Source: CAJQHT01 sp038123275
Lineage (GTDB): Bacteria; Pseudomonadota; Alphaproteobacteria; Rickettsiales; UBA1997
DNA: 64,000 bases
Assembly: GCA_038123275.1 (NCBI GenBank)
Contig: JAYORG010000001.1
Coordinates: forward strand, 62,001-126,000
Direction of reading: 5' to 3'
Below the pieces are notes generated by a model. The model did no database searches and had not been told where the DNA came from. It saw only the letters and a program-made list of their open reading frames with translations. Numbering within the stretch: the stretch's first letter is position 1; the number at the start of each line of letters is the position of its first letter. This document shows positions 43,127 to 52,435 of this stretch, in pieces. Both the position numbers and the translations under genes were made by a program.

Positions 43127-44494
43127 TTAAATTTGATTCTTGTTTTTTGTATTTTTTAATAAATTTTTAATTTCATCTCTTTTAGCCTTAAATTTAGTCA
43201 ATTTAGAGCCAGTTAGTTTAATATTTGCCGTTCCTTTAAATTTAGCTGGATTAATACTCACACCCTTTTTACGAACTTCATAATGTAAATGAGGACCTTT
43301 TGCCATTCCAGTTGATCCAACATAGCCTATTGTTTGACCTTGTCTTATTGTTTTGCCTTTTTTCATATTGCGAGCAAATTTGCTCATATGAATATAAACT
43401 GTTTCATAGGTTTTATTATGTTTAATAAAAATAAAATTTCCATTAAACTTTGTATAACCAATTTTGCTAATAACCCCATTACCAGCTGCCAATATTGGAG
43501 TTCCTCTTGGTGCAGCAAAATCAAGACCTTTATGTTTTTTTCTATATCCTAAAATAGGATGTCTTCTCATGCCAAATCTTGAAGATATTCTAGCTCCATT
43601 TACTGGAGTTACCAATAGTGATCTTTTAATACTTTTTCCAACATGGTTAAAATATTCTGCTCTTTTTTTATATTCATGCAAATAAGCTTCAAATTTATTT
43701 TTTCTTGTTTTCAACTCTAAAGAAGAGAATAGAATATTGCCATTCTTAATTTTATTGCCTTCTTTATCAAAATAATCTTCAAATAAGATTTCAAATTTAT
43801 CTCCCTTTCTTAAATCTCTTTGAAAATCAACAGCAAAACCATAAAGATTAATCATTTCAATCATTATTCTTGGTGAAATACCAATTTTTGTGCCATCTAC
43901 AAAAAGACTGGTTTCTATCTGCCCAGAATATTTAACAATATGTTTTATTAATTCTTTTTTATGCTTTTTAGATTTGTAAGAGCCATCTTCTAGACGTTCC
44001 ACAATCATGCTAATTTCCGGGTCAGGAGATAAAGAAATTTTGCTAATAATAGATTTTCTAACTAGATTTTGTTTTGGATCATTATTTTCATAATTAATGA
44101 TGGTTTTATAATGAATTATTAGTTTTTGTCCTTGAAATATATCTCTTGGATCAAAGATCTTTTTAGTAGCAGATAAAATATTTGCAACATCAAATTCATT
44201 TGATCCTAGGTCAAATAAGATCTCACTTAAAGTTTCATTAGGTCTAACCGTATGTTCTAATATCTGATCTTCAATTTGATCTAATTTTTCTTTAAAACCA
44301 CCAATATTTATTCTAATTTTATCTGATTCATCAGATAAGTTACTTTCAAGAAGACTATTTCTTAGATAAGAAATACCATTAAATAAAATAAATGAGGTAA
44401 TAATTGATATACAGACCATTTTGAAATAATTATGATCTAGTATTATGTCTATTAGCTTTAGAATATTTTTTTTATTAAATTTATTTTTTTTCAA
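43127..44494 (-). CDS. M23 family peptidoglycan DD-metalloendopeptidase (MepM-like)
   Basis: A 455-residue envelope protein with an N-terminal membrane anchor (about 25-45). A LysM/OapA-like segment follows (TVRPNETLSEILFDLGSNEF, about 82-101). The C-terminal LytM domain contains SSRFGMRRHPILGYRKKHKG, then LDFA, and the second zinc motif GPHLHYEVR. It cleaves peptide cross-links in peptidoglycan, so the organism probably retains some cell wall. It is co-transcribed with split purL. Confidence 0.92.
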   Translation of the reverse strand: MKKNKFNKKNILKLIDIILDHNYFKMVCISIITSFILFNGISYLRNSLLESNLSDESDKIRINIGGFKEKLDQIEDQILEHTVRPNETLSEILFDLGSNEFDVANILSATKKIFDPRDIFQGQKLIIHYKTIINYENNDPKQNLVRKSIISKISLSPDPEISMIVERLEDGSYKSKKHKKELIKHIVKYSGQIETSLFVDGTKIGISPRIMIEMINLYGFAVDFQRDLRKGDKFEILFEDYFDKEGNKIKNGNILFSSLELKTRKNKFEAYLHEYKKRAEYFNHVGKSIKRSLLVTPVNGARISSRFGMRRHPILGYRKKHKGLDFAAPRGTPILAAGNGVISKIGYTKFNGNFIFIKHNKTYETVYIHMSKFARNMKKGKTIRQGQTIGYVGSTGMAKGPHLHYEVRKKGVSINPAKFKGTANIKLTGSKLTKFKAKRDEIKNLLKNTKNKNQI

Positions 44495-44568
44495 TTTTTG
44501 CTAATGTTAACAGTATCTAAAATTAGAATTATACATAAGACTTACTTAAAAAAGTTATTAAAAACTAC

Positions 44569-44635
44569 ATTTAGTAGGTTTTAGGGAATAATCGTGCTAG
44601 ATGTAGCATTAATTTGTTGCCCTTGCGTAAGTTCC
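44569..44635. repeat. Dispersed intergenic repeat, copy 2 (similar to 21742-21808), in the 308-bp gap before carD
   Basis: Aligns imperfectly with 21742-21808 across its length. It includes a small hairpin TGCTA/TAGCA (44595-44608) absent from the other copy. The rest of the 44495-44802 gap holds the carD promoter and nothing else I can support. Confidence 0.45.
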
Positions 44636-44732
44636 AATATATTCTAGAAATATTTGAGACTAACAGATTAATTCTCTATTAACAATATGCAACTATTTCA
44701 ACACTATATTATTAAAAATTTGTAATTTTTTC

Positions 44733-44761
44733 TTGTAACTCTTTAATCACTATGATATGAT
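44733..44761 (+). promoter_or_regulatory. carD promoter
   Basis: TTGTAA (44733-44738), 17 bp, TATGAT (44756-44761), 41 bp upstream of the carD ATG. The spacing is optimal and both boxes are close to consensus. Confidence 0.6.
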
Positions 44762-44802
44762 GCTTTGACGTATATTTTTAATATTAAATGAAGAATTAAT
44801 TT

Positions 44803-45420
44803 ATGGCCAAAAAAGCAAATCAAAAAGGTAAAAATTTTAAAGTTGGACAATATCTAATCTATCCTTCACATGGGGCTGGAAAGTTACTTGATATTGAAAC
44901 TATCAAAGTAGATGGAAAAGAGTTCAATACTTTAATTATTTTCTTTGAGAAAGAAAAATTAACTATCAAAATTCCAGTTTCACAAGTTGAAAAAATTGGT
45001 ATTAGACATTTAGTTTCAAAAGAAAAAATCGAAGAAGTTTTCGAAACTTTAAGAGGAGGAGTTAAAAAGTTAAAGGGTATGTGGAGTAGAAGAGCCCAAG
45101 AATATGAAAGTAAAATCAATTCTGGAGACATTATGCTTTTAGCTGAAGTTTTAAGAGATTTAACCAGAGACATTGAAGATGCTGATCGTTCTTACTCGGA
45201 AAGAGTTATTTATGAAACCGCTATATACCGTTTAGCTGGTGAATATAGTGTTATTGCAGGCATCACCTTGGAAAAGGCTCAGGAGGAAATAATTACAATT
45301 GCTAAAAATAAATTACTTGAAGAGGGCGAGTCTCAATCTGACAAAAAAGATGATTTAGATGATGGTTTTGACGATGAATTTGATGATGAAGATGATGAAG
45401 ATGATGAAGATGATGAGTAA
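44803..45420 (+). CDS. carD: CarD family transcriptional regulator
   Basis: A 205-residue protein. It has the N-terminal RNAP-interaction domain (FKVGQYLIYPSHGAGKLLDI, about 11-30), IPVSQVEKIGIRHL, and the helical DNA-binding part with WSRRAQEYESKINSGD. The end is an acidic tail of Asp/Glu (about 180-205). CarD binds the RNA polymerase beta subunit and stabilises open complexes at promoters such as rRNA. The long acidic tail is a Rickettsiales-like embellishment of unknown role. Confidence 0.94.
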   Translation: MAKKANQKGKNFKVGQYLIYPSHGAGKLLDIETIKVDGKEFNTLIIFFEKEKLTIKIPVSQVEKIGIRHLVSKEKIEEVFETLRGGVKKLKGMWSRRAQEYESKINSGDIMLLAEVLRDLTRDIEDADRSYSERVIYETAIYRLAGEYSVIAGITLEKAQEEIITIAKNKLLEEGESQSDKKDDLDDGFDDEFDDEDDEDDEDDE

Positions 45421-45429
45421 ATTATTACT

Positions 45430-45783
45430 TTAATTTTCTACAGCTTTTTTTATTACATTGTGCTTCCTTTTTAATTTTTCAAATAAAGAAATTTGCTCCT
45501 TTGCCAATTTAGCACATTCATCTGGCTTAAATGATTCACATTCAAACCCTAAAACATCTTTCATTATTTTTATAGTATAAGGCATAAAGTGAACAGTGCC
45601 ATCTTTGTCAATTTTCTTAATACCATCATATTTTTGCGCTTCTTCATTAGTTTTGATAGCTGTCGGGGTTTTTATATATTCTGGTAAAGCTAATTTCACT
45701 CCATCTTTATTAATATAAACTGGATAACCTCCTGGTAGTCCATTTACTCCAGGGGCATGAGTCTCTACTAGCTCATCGGCTAG
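45430..45783 (-). pseudogene. C-terminal remnant of an unidentified gene
   Basis: The frame is open from 45783 to 45430 and reads THAPGVNGLPGGYPVYINKD, GVKLALPEYI, then a conserved-looking helical end. It has no proper start: upstream is an in-frame TAA at 45784-45786 exactly where the sequence switches to a LysR fragment on the other strand. An ATG at 45699 would give an 89-residue ORF that starts in the middle of the homologous region. I cannot name the family. It looks like the C-terminal third of a larger enzyme. Confidence 0.55.
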
Positions 45784-46201
45784 TTACTGGCTAGCACCAA
45801 AATTAGAAGATTTCAAAAGCAAATATCCTAATTTTATAATTAATGTTATTTCATCTAACAGTAATAATTCTGATATTAATGATATTGATGCTGACATGGC
45901 TATACGGTATAGCAATAAGCCATCTAAGTTTTTATGTAGCGAACTATTAATGGATGAAGTTTTTTACATGGTATGTAGCCCTAAATTTCTTGATAAGAAT
46001 GGACCTATTAAATCTGTCAAAGATATTGTAAAATATAATTTATTAGACCAGTTTTATCCTGCTATATGGCCTGAGTTTCTAAACTTAGAAGGTTTAGGTT
46101 ATAATAAAGAAAACTACCTTTATTTTGAACATTTTTATGTTTTAATTCAGGCTGTTTATTCAGGGTCTGGAATTGCTTTATTACCCTATAAGTCTTTTTA
46201 G
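45779..46201 (+). pseudogene. LysR-family regulator fragment (effector-binding domain)
   Basis: Reading from 45779 gives ASYWLAPKLEDFKSKYPNF, then IDADMAIRYSNKPSKF, MVCSPKFLDKNGPI and GSGIALLPY. This is the substrate-binding domain of a GcvA-type LysR regulator. The helix-turn-helix domain is missing and the C-terminus stops early, 1 bp before the glmM stop. An ATG at 45896 could give 101 residues, but not a working regulator. Truncated on both sides. Confidence 0.7.
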
Positions 46202-47542
46202 TTACAGTGATTCTTGAATTTTTTTAGCAATTTTATTAGCAACTTCTTTAATTTTCTTTTGATCTTCACCTTCAACCATTACTCTAACTAATTTTTCTGT
46301 TCCAGATTTACGTACAAAAACCCTGCCATTCGTCAAATTTCCCTCTTCATTTTTAATAAGATCTAAAATATCTTTATTTTCCAAAGGATCTTTACCATCA
46401 AATTTAACATTTACTAAAATTTGAGGCATTAATTCAAAAATATTAGCAATTTGGCTAATAGGTTTATTTCCTTCACAAATTGATGATAAAATTTGCAAAG
46501 CTGCAATTAAGCCATCACCTGTTGTAGAGTAATCTCCAAGAACCAAATGACCAGATTGTTCTCCACCAAAATTACATTTATTTTTCTTCATTGCTTCCAA
46601 AACATAGCGATCGCCAACTTGTGTTCTAATGGTAGAAATTCCCATATAAGAAAGGTAATTTTCTAAAGCTAAATTTGACATTTGGGTAATAGCTACAGTA
46701 TCTCTTTTTAGTTTTCCTTCTTGGTGTAGTTTTTCAGCAATTAAGGCAATTAAAATATCTCCTGGAATTTCATTGCCTTTTTCATCAATAACAAGCAAGC
46801 GATCAGCATCGCCATCAAGAGCTATTCCAATATCAGCCTTTTGTTCAATTACGGTTTTTTTAATTAATTCAGGGTTGGTAGATCCACAATTCTTATTAAT
46901 ATTAAAACCATTTGGATTATTGCCAATTTCAATTACTTGCGCTCCTAATTCCCATAATATTGTGCCAGCAATTGAGTAAGCTGCTCCATTGGCACTATCA
47001 ACTACAATTTTTAAATTATTTAAGCTTTTATCTTTAGGAAAAGTATTTTTTACAAATTCTATATATCTTCCACGTGGATTTTCTAGCCTTGTTACCTTGC
47101 CAAGATTAGAAGCTTTAGCATAAAATTGCGACATATCTTGATCTAGCATTTCTTCAATTTCCTTTTCAATCTTATCATTTAGCTTGTGGCCATTTTTATC
47201 AAAAATTTTAATACCATTATCAGTGTATGGGTTATGTGATGCTGAAATCATAATGCCAATGTCAGCACGCAAAGATCTTGTTATCATAGAAACAGCAGGA
47301 GTTGGAACTGGTCCAACCAAAAATACATCCATACCAGCAGCAGCAAATCCAGCGGTTAAAGCTGGCTCAATAACATATCCTGAAATACGAGTATCTTTAC
47401 CAATAACAACACGATGACGATGATCACCATCAGTAAATTTCTTACCAACTACCATGCCAACTTTTAAGGCAATTTCAGGAGTCATTGGAAACTGATTAGC
47501 AGTTCCCCTTATGCCATCTGTTCCAAAATATTTTTTTGTCAT
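46202..47542 (-). CDS. glmM: Phosphoglucosamine mutase
   Basis: GlmM converts glucosamine-6-phosphate to glucosamine-1-phosphate for UDP-GlcNAc, feeding peptidoglycan and LPS. The 446-residue protein starts KKYFGTDGIRGTAN, has the phosphoserine loop MISASHNPYTDNGIK, the Mg site DGDADR and the phosphate-binding RKSGTEKLVRVM near the end. All catalytic blocks are intact. Confidence 0.97.
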   Translation of the reverse strand: MTKKYFGTDGIRGTANQFPMTPEIALKVGMVVGKKFTDGDHRHRVVIGKDTRISGYVIEPALTAGFAAAGMDVFLVGPVPTPAVSMITRSLRADIGIMISASHNPYTDNGIKIFDKNGHKLNDKIEKEIEEMLDQDMSQFYAKASNLGKVTRLENPRGRYIEFVKNTFPKDKSLNNLKIVVDSANGAAYSIAGTILWELGAQVIEIGNNPNGFNINKNCGSTNPELIKKTVIEQKADIGIALDGDADRLLVIDEKGNEIPGDILIALIAEKLHQEGKLKRDTVAITQMSNLALENYLSYMGISTIRTQVGDRYVLEAMKKNKCNFGGEQSGHLVLGDYSTTGDGLIAALQILSSICEGNKPISQIANIFELMPQILVNVKFDGKDPLENKDILDLIKNEEGNLTNGRVFVRKSGTEKLVRVMVEGEDQKKIKEVANKIAKKIQESL

Positions 47543-47581
47543 AATATTAAAATTTTATTAATTCTTACCACATATTCGATC

Positions 47582-47639
47582 GGGGTCAGTGTCTAAAAAG
47601 TCATGAACCATAGGTTCATGACTTTTTTGCTTTGACCCC
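47582..47639. terminator. Long stem-loop between alaS C-part and glmM
   Basis: The inner 15-bp perfect stem (47595-47609 with 47613-47627) has a 3-nt loop with A- and T-runs at its ends. The outer stem GGGGTCA (47582-47588) pairs with TGACCCC (47633-47639). It lies upstream of glmM and after the alaS C-part on the same strand, so it probably terminates the latter. Confidence 0.75.
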
Positions 47640-47692
47640 TTATTATAGGGAGAATGCAAAGTTCTAACATACTAGGTATTAATTTTTAGTAT

Positions 47693-49669
47693 TTAAGATA
47701 ATAATTGAGTTTTTAAAACTTCAATTGCATTCTTAATTCCATCTTTATTATTTCCACCACCAAACGCAAGATCTGGTTTTCCGCCACCACCTTTACCACC
47801 AATATTTTCTACTATTACAGGGATTAATTTACCAGCATTAAATTTTAAACATAAATCCTGGCTAATTGCTATGGCAACTGCAACTTTACCTTCAAGGCTA
47901 CTAAAAAAGCAAATTATTGTATTTTCATTATTTTCTTTTTTAGATTTAATTTGCGTAATTGCATCTCTTAAATCTTTAGCATTTGTATCTTCAAAATAAT
48001 GGTGAATTAAATTAATGTTATTAATTTTCTCATTTTCAAAATCTGTAGATAAGCTAAGTTGTTCCTTTTTCTTTTTTTCTATTTCTTTATTAACTTTTTT
48101 TAGTTTTTCTTGAAGATTTAAAATTTGTAAATCAAATTCTTTTATCTTTTTCCTAAATTCATCAATCTTTCCAATATCATCATTATTTTCAAATGTTTTT
48201 AAGGGTGGGTCAAACTCTATTTCAAAGCCGCTAATGTTACCTTCTTGACATTTTTGAATTAATCTATCTCGTAATTCAAACCATTTATTGTTAAGTTTAG
48301 TTAAGTTATCTTCCATATCCTTAATAGCTGATATACTGGTTTTAGCTGTAATTCTTCTAATTCCCGCAGCTATTGATTTTTCAGAAATAATTTTAAAACA
48401 TTCAATATCACCTAAATTTTCAACATGAGTTCCACCACAAAATTCAACTGATAAATATTTATTATTTTTATCTTTTCCCATACTTAAAACTCTTACAACT
48501 TCACCATATTTTTCACCAAATAAAGCAACTGCCCCTTTCTTTTTTGCTTCTTCTAATCTTATTGTTTCAACTGTCGTGTTGGTTTTTTGGGTAATTAATT
48601 GATTAACCTCATCTTCAATTCTTTCTAGGTCAGATTCTAGGATTTTTTCATTATGGTTAAAGTCAAAAGTAAAAGAATTATTAGCAACATCAGAACCTTT
48701 TTGAGTTAGCTGTTTACCAAAATTTTTTCTTAAAATATAATGTAATAAATGTGTTGCACTATGAGCCCTCTTTTTGCCTGACCTTCTATTTACTTGTGCT
48801 TCAATCTCATCTCCAACTTTAAATTCTCCTTGGATTTTACTAACTATATGAACAAATAACTTTTCAGCTTTTTTTACCGTTTCCTTAATCTCAATTATAT
48901 CTTTTGATGAACTTTGTATTTGCCCTTCATCACCTCTTTGCCCACCAGAAGTTGCATAAAATGGAGTTTGATTAAGAATAATCTCAACATTTTTGTCACC
49001 TTCTTTAATATTTCCAACTTCTTTGCCATCCTTAATAATTGCTATAATATTTGCGCTAACTCCTTCATTGTCTTTGGCTTCATATATTAAATTTGTATCA
49101 GTTACTCCAAGCTTTTCTTTTAAATTAAAATAAATTGAATCATCAGCTATACTACCACTACCTGACCAATTTTTTCTTGCTCTATCTCTTTGTTTTTGCA
49201 TTTCATTTTCAAAGCTAGAAATATTAACTTCAATATTTCTTTCTTTTAAAATGGTTTGAGTTAAATCCAGTGGAAATCCATAAGTGTCATAAAGTTTAAA
49301 AGCAGTTTGGCCATTAAATTTATTATTTTTAATGTTTTTTGATTCTTTTTCCAAAACTTCAATACCTTTAGCTAGGTTTTTTCTAAATCTTTCTTCTTCA
49401 ATTTTTAAACTATTGATAATTAAATCTTGAGCTTCCTTTAATTCAGGAAAAGCATCCGACATTTTATTAACTAAAGTTGGCACTAATTTATAGATAAAGG
49501 CTTCTTTTTCGTTTAATTTATGAGAATGTAACATGGCTCTTCTCATTATTCTTCTTAAAACATATCCCCTGCCTTCATTGCTTGGAAGTATGCCATCAGC
49601 TATTAAAAAGGCACTTGAGCGTAAGTGATCGGCGATAACTTTATAAGATGAGTTGATTTTATTATTCAC
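47693..49669 (-). CDS. alaS: Alanyl-tRNA synthetase, C-terminal part (split alaS)
   Basis: A 658-residue ORF beginning at GTG 49669. It starts inside the class II aminoacylation domain: YKVIADHLRSSAFLIADG, then NEGRGYVLRRIMRRAML. It continues through the tRNA-recognition domain, the editing domain with HSATHLLHYIL and FCGGTHVENLG, a coiled coil (about 505-550) and a C-Ala domain ending GKGGGGKPDLAFGGG. The missing N-terminal part is a separate gene at 58466-59254 on the same strand. There are no internal stops, and the Zn/editing residues are intact. Together the two make about 920 residues, close to intact AlaRS. No strong ribosome binding site precedes the GTG. Confidence 0.92.
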   Translation of the reverse strand: MNNKINSSYKVIADHLRSSAFLIADGILPSNEGRGYVLRRIMRRAMLHSHKLNEKEAFIYKLVPTLVNKMSDAFPELKEAQDLIINSLKIEEERFRKNLAKGIEVLEKESKNIKNNKFNGQTAFKLYDTYGFPLDLTQTILKERNIEVNISSFENEMQKQRDRARKNWSGSGSIADDSIYFNLKEKLGVTDTNLIYEAKDNEGVSANIIAIIKDGKEVGNIKEGDKNVEIILNQTPFYATSGGQRGDEGQIQSSSKDIIEIKETVKKAEKLFVHIVSKIQGEFKVGDEIEAQVNRRSGKKRAHSATHLLHYILRKNFGKQLTQKGSDVANNSFTFDFNHNEKILESDLERIEDEVNQLITQKTNTTVETIRLEEAKKKGAVALFGEKYGEVVRVLSMGKDKNNKYLSVEFCGGTHVENLGDIECFKIISEKSIAAGIRRITAKTSISAIKDMEDNLTKLNNKWFELRDRLIQKCQEGNISGFEIEFDPPLKTFENNDDIGKIDEFRKKIKEFDLQILNLQEKLKKVNKEIEKKKKEQLSLSTDFENEKINNINLIHHYFEDTNAKDLRDAITQIKSKKENNENTIICFFSSLEGKVAVAIAISQDLCLKFNAGKLIPVIVENIGGKGGGGKPDLAFGGGNNKDGIKNAIEVLKTQLLS

Positions 49670-49728
49670 TTTCGTTATTTTTAGGTGCTTTAATTCAGTT
49701 CTTAACTGTTTAATTTATAAAACATAAA

Positions 49729-50022
49729 ATGATAAATCTCAATCCTTTCATTAATCTTATTTCTTCGATTCTATCAATTTATTCATTTTGTTTAATTGCA
49801 TATGTAGTTTTGCATTATTTATTTTTGTTCAAAATAATTAATCCCTACAATCAATTTGTGCAACAAGTACATCGTTTTTTAATAAGAATTTTTGAGCCAG
49901 TTTTATCAAAAATCAGAAATCATGTTCCAAATATTCACGGTATTGATATTTCAGTTCTTATTTTATTTTTAGGGATCTACTTTGTTAGGGATATTTTATA
50001 CACTTATTTTTATGTTTATTAA
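49729..50022 (+). CDS. YggT family membrane protein
   Basis: A 97-residue protein with two hydrophobic segments (about 10-35 and 72-92) and the signature YNQFVQQVHRFLIRIFEPVL, then SKIRNHVP and GIDISVLILFLG. The YggT family is implicated in osmotic tolerance, cell division or cofactor insertion in different bacteria. It leads a run of + strand genes that separates the two alaS parts. Confidence 0.88.
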   Translation: MINLNPFINLISSILSIYSFCLIAYVVLHYLFLFKIINPYNQFVQQVHRFLIRIFEPVLSKIRNHVPNIHGIDISVLILFLGIYFVRDILYTYFYVY

Positions 50023-50036
50023 TAGAGTCTGAATTC

Positions 50037-52214
50037 ATGACAAAAAAGGGAAAAACTTTTCATTATACATCATTAGCTATAAATCTTTTGGAGAAATTAA
50101 TTAATCCAAAGTTTAATGTTGATGGTGTTGAAAAGATACCTCAAAAGCCGGTTTTATTTGTTGCTAACCATTTTACTCGTTTTGAAACCTTTATTATTCC
50201 TTATATAATTCATAAATATACTCATCGTCAAGTTAGGTGTTTGGCTGATAGTGGTTTGTTTAAAGGAGGATTCGGAGATTTTCTAACAAATGTTGGAACA
50301 TTATCAACCACAGACCCAGATAGGAATAAGACTATAATTTCAGATTTAATGTCAGGAGATTATGATTGGATGATATATCCTGAGGGTGCTATGGTCAAGA
50401 GCAAAGAGATTTATTCTAAAGGTGGCTTTATTTCCCATACTCCTTATGGAGTTAGTCGAGCTAAAACAGGAGCCACAGTCCTGGCATTAAAATCAGAACT
50501 TTATCGCCAAGAGTTAATAAGGGCAAAAAAAGAAAATAATCAAGAAATTATCGATTTTTACGAAAAATCCTATGATGTTAAATATAAGGATAGGTTAAAA
50601 GAGGTGGATACTCATATTGTTCCAATAAATATTACCTATTATCCAATTAGGCCTGGAGAAAATATTATTAAAAAAGTTGCTCAAAGTGTATTAAAAAGAT
50701 TGCCAAGAAAAATTGCTGAAGAATTAGAAATTGAAGGAAATCTTATTTTATCAGCAAATATTAATGTAAGTTTTGGTGAGGCTATTAGAGTTGCTGATTA
50801 TAGTAGAAAGGCACGTAGTTTAGTTAGGAAAATCCCTTTAATGAAAAATAAATCTAAAAGTAACTTAGTAATTAGCTATTTAAAATATCGCCTTACTAGT
50901 AAAATCATGGAAGAAATTTATTTTGATACCAAGATTAATTTAGATCATTTATTTACGGCAGTACTTTTTAAATATAAAGAAGAGTCAATTAGCATTAACC
51001 ATTTGAAAAATATTATATACTCTGCTGCTGTTAATATCCAAAAGACCAATAAATACCGCCTGAGCCATTCTATTTTGGAGCATAACTTAATTAAAATTTT
51101 TAATGACGAACCTCATAAAGAATTAGATGGAGTTATTGCATTGGCTAAATCTTTAAAAATTGTTAAGGAAAGTGCTGATGGTCAATTTTTAGTGATTAAT
51201 AAATCAAAAATAAATCAAAAACACGATTTTCATGATATTAGAAAGGAAAATACCTTACAGGTAATATTTAATGAGTTTGCTTTACTTAAAACTGCAAATT
51301 TAGCAGTAAAAAGAAGTATGATAATGAGTGACATTAAGTTAAAAAAGGAAGTTTTTCAGAAAATTCTTAAAGCAGATATTCAAAATTTCCTAAAGGATTA
51401 TCACGATTATTACGATGATAACTTATCTAAACAAGCAGAGATTGGGTCACCATTTTTTTTAAATAGTAATAGTAAAAATAAAGATGTTGGTATTGTTTTA
51501 TGTCATGGCTATCAATCAGCTCCAGAAGAAGTTAGGCAATTAGCTATTCATTTAAACGGATTAGGTTTTAGAGTTTATGCGGTGCGTCTTAAAGGTCATG
51601 GAACATCACCTCAAAATATACAAGATGTTTCCTATCATGACTGGTATAATGATATAAGCAGAGGATATAGTGCCCTTAGTAGAATATGTTCTAAAATAAT
51701 AATAATTGGTTTTTCAACTGGCGGTTTATTATCATTATTATCCTGCGCCAAAAAGCCACAAAATAGTATTTTTGCAGTTATCACTATTAATGCTGCTTTA
51801 AAATTACAAGACATTAGGGCTAGATATATAGTGCCAGGAATTACTATTTGGAATGATTTACTAAATAAGTTTAAAATCAAGAAAGCCACTTTAGAATATA
51901 TTGAAAATAATTCTGAGAATCCATTAGTTAATTACCCTAGAAACTATTTATCTGGAGTTGGAGAGCTTGGCAAATTAATGAGTGAATGTTCTAGTAATTT
52001 AAGCAAGGTAAGTAATCCAGCATTAATAATTTACTCTAAAAATGATCCAATAGTAAAGCCAGATAGTAGTAAAATTATTCAAAAAGAAATTAAGTCTGAT
52101 ATTAAAGAGTTAAAAGAATTTGATATGGATAATCATATTATTATTTTTGGAGATAATAACAAAAAAGTTTTCGATGTTATTGAAAAGTTTATCTTTAAAT
52201 TACTTGCAAGTTAG
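50037..52214 (+). CDS. Acyltransferase / alpha-beta hydrolase fusion protein
   Basis: A 725-residue two-domain enzyme. The N-terminal part is PlsC-like: VANHFTRFETF (H45, with Glu50 where the H-x4-D motif normally has Asp) and MIYPEGAMV. The C-terminal part (from about 480) is an alpha/beta hydrolase: VLCHGYQSAPEE, the nucleophile elbow GFSTGG (Ser560), a candidate acid in SKNDPIV and a candidate His in DMDNHIII. Both are lipid-handling families, so the fusion may remodel phospholipids by coupling deacylation and reacylation. A linker of about 200 residues has no clear motif. It lies 14 bp after yggT. Confidence 0.82.
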   Translation: MTKKGKTFHYTSLAINLLEKLINPKFNVDGVEKIPQKPVLFVANHFTRFETFIIPYIIHKYTHRQVRCLADSGLFKGGFGDFLTNVGTLSTTDPDRNKTIISDLMSGDYDWMIYPEGAMVKSKEIYSKGGFISHTPYGVSRAKTGATVLALKSELYRQELIRAKKENNQEIIDFYEKSYDVKYKDRLKEVDTHIVPINITYYPIRPGENIIKKVAQSVLKRLPRKIAEELEIEGNLILSANINVSFGEAIRVADYSRKARSLVRKIPLMKNKSKSNLVISYLKYRLTSKIMEEIYFDTKINLDHLFTAVLFKYKEESISINHLKNIIYSAAVNIQKTNKYRLSHSILEHNLIKIFNDEPHKELDGVIALAKSLKIVKESADGQFLVINKSKINQKHDFHDIRKENTLQVIFNEFALLKTANLAVKRSMIMSDIKLKKEVFQKILKADIQNFLKDYHDYYDDNLSKQAEIGSPFFLNSNSKNKDVGIVLCHGYQSAPEEVRQLAIHLNGLGFRVYAVRLKGHGTSPQNIQDVSYHDWYNDISRGYSALSRICSKIIIIGFSTGGLLSLLSCAKKPQNSIFAVITINAALKLQDIRARYIVPGITIWNDLLNKFKIKKATLEYIENNSENPLVNYPRNYLSGVGELGKLMSECSSNLSKVSNPALIIYSKNDPIVKPDSSKIIQKEIKSDIKELKEFDMDNHIIIFGDNNKKVFDVIEKFIFKLLAS

Positions 52215-52435
52215 ATCAAAATAAAATACTCATGATAATTCCCGTAAAGAAAAACTTATTTGAGCCTGGTCCTGTTAGTAGCTCTAGTAATTTAAATTTA
52301 CTAGATGTAGATTTCTTAGTTAATTTTGTATAAGTTCTATTTTAGTAAAGATTAAGTAAATAATATTGAAATAATAATATTTCTAGATACTATTAGCAGC
52401 AAATTAAGCAATTTAATTATATAATTTTATATTTC

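Noticed and set aside
45430..45699. Independent 89-residue gene with start at 45699
   Set aside because: The open frame and the conserved-looking sequence continue upstream of that ATG to 45783, so it is better read as a truncated larger gene.
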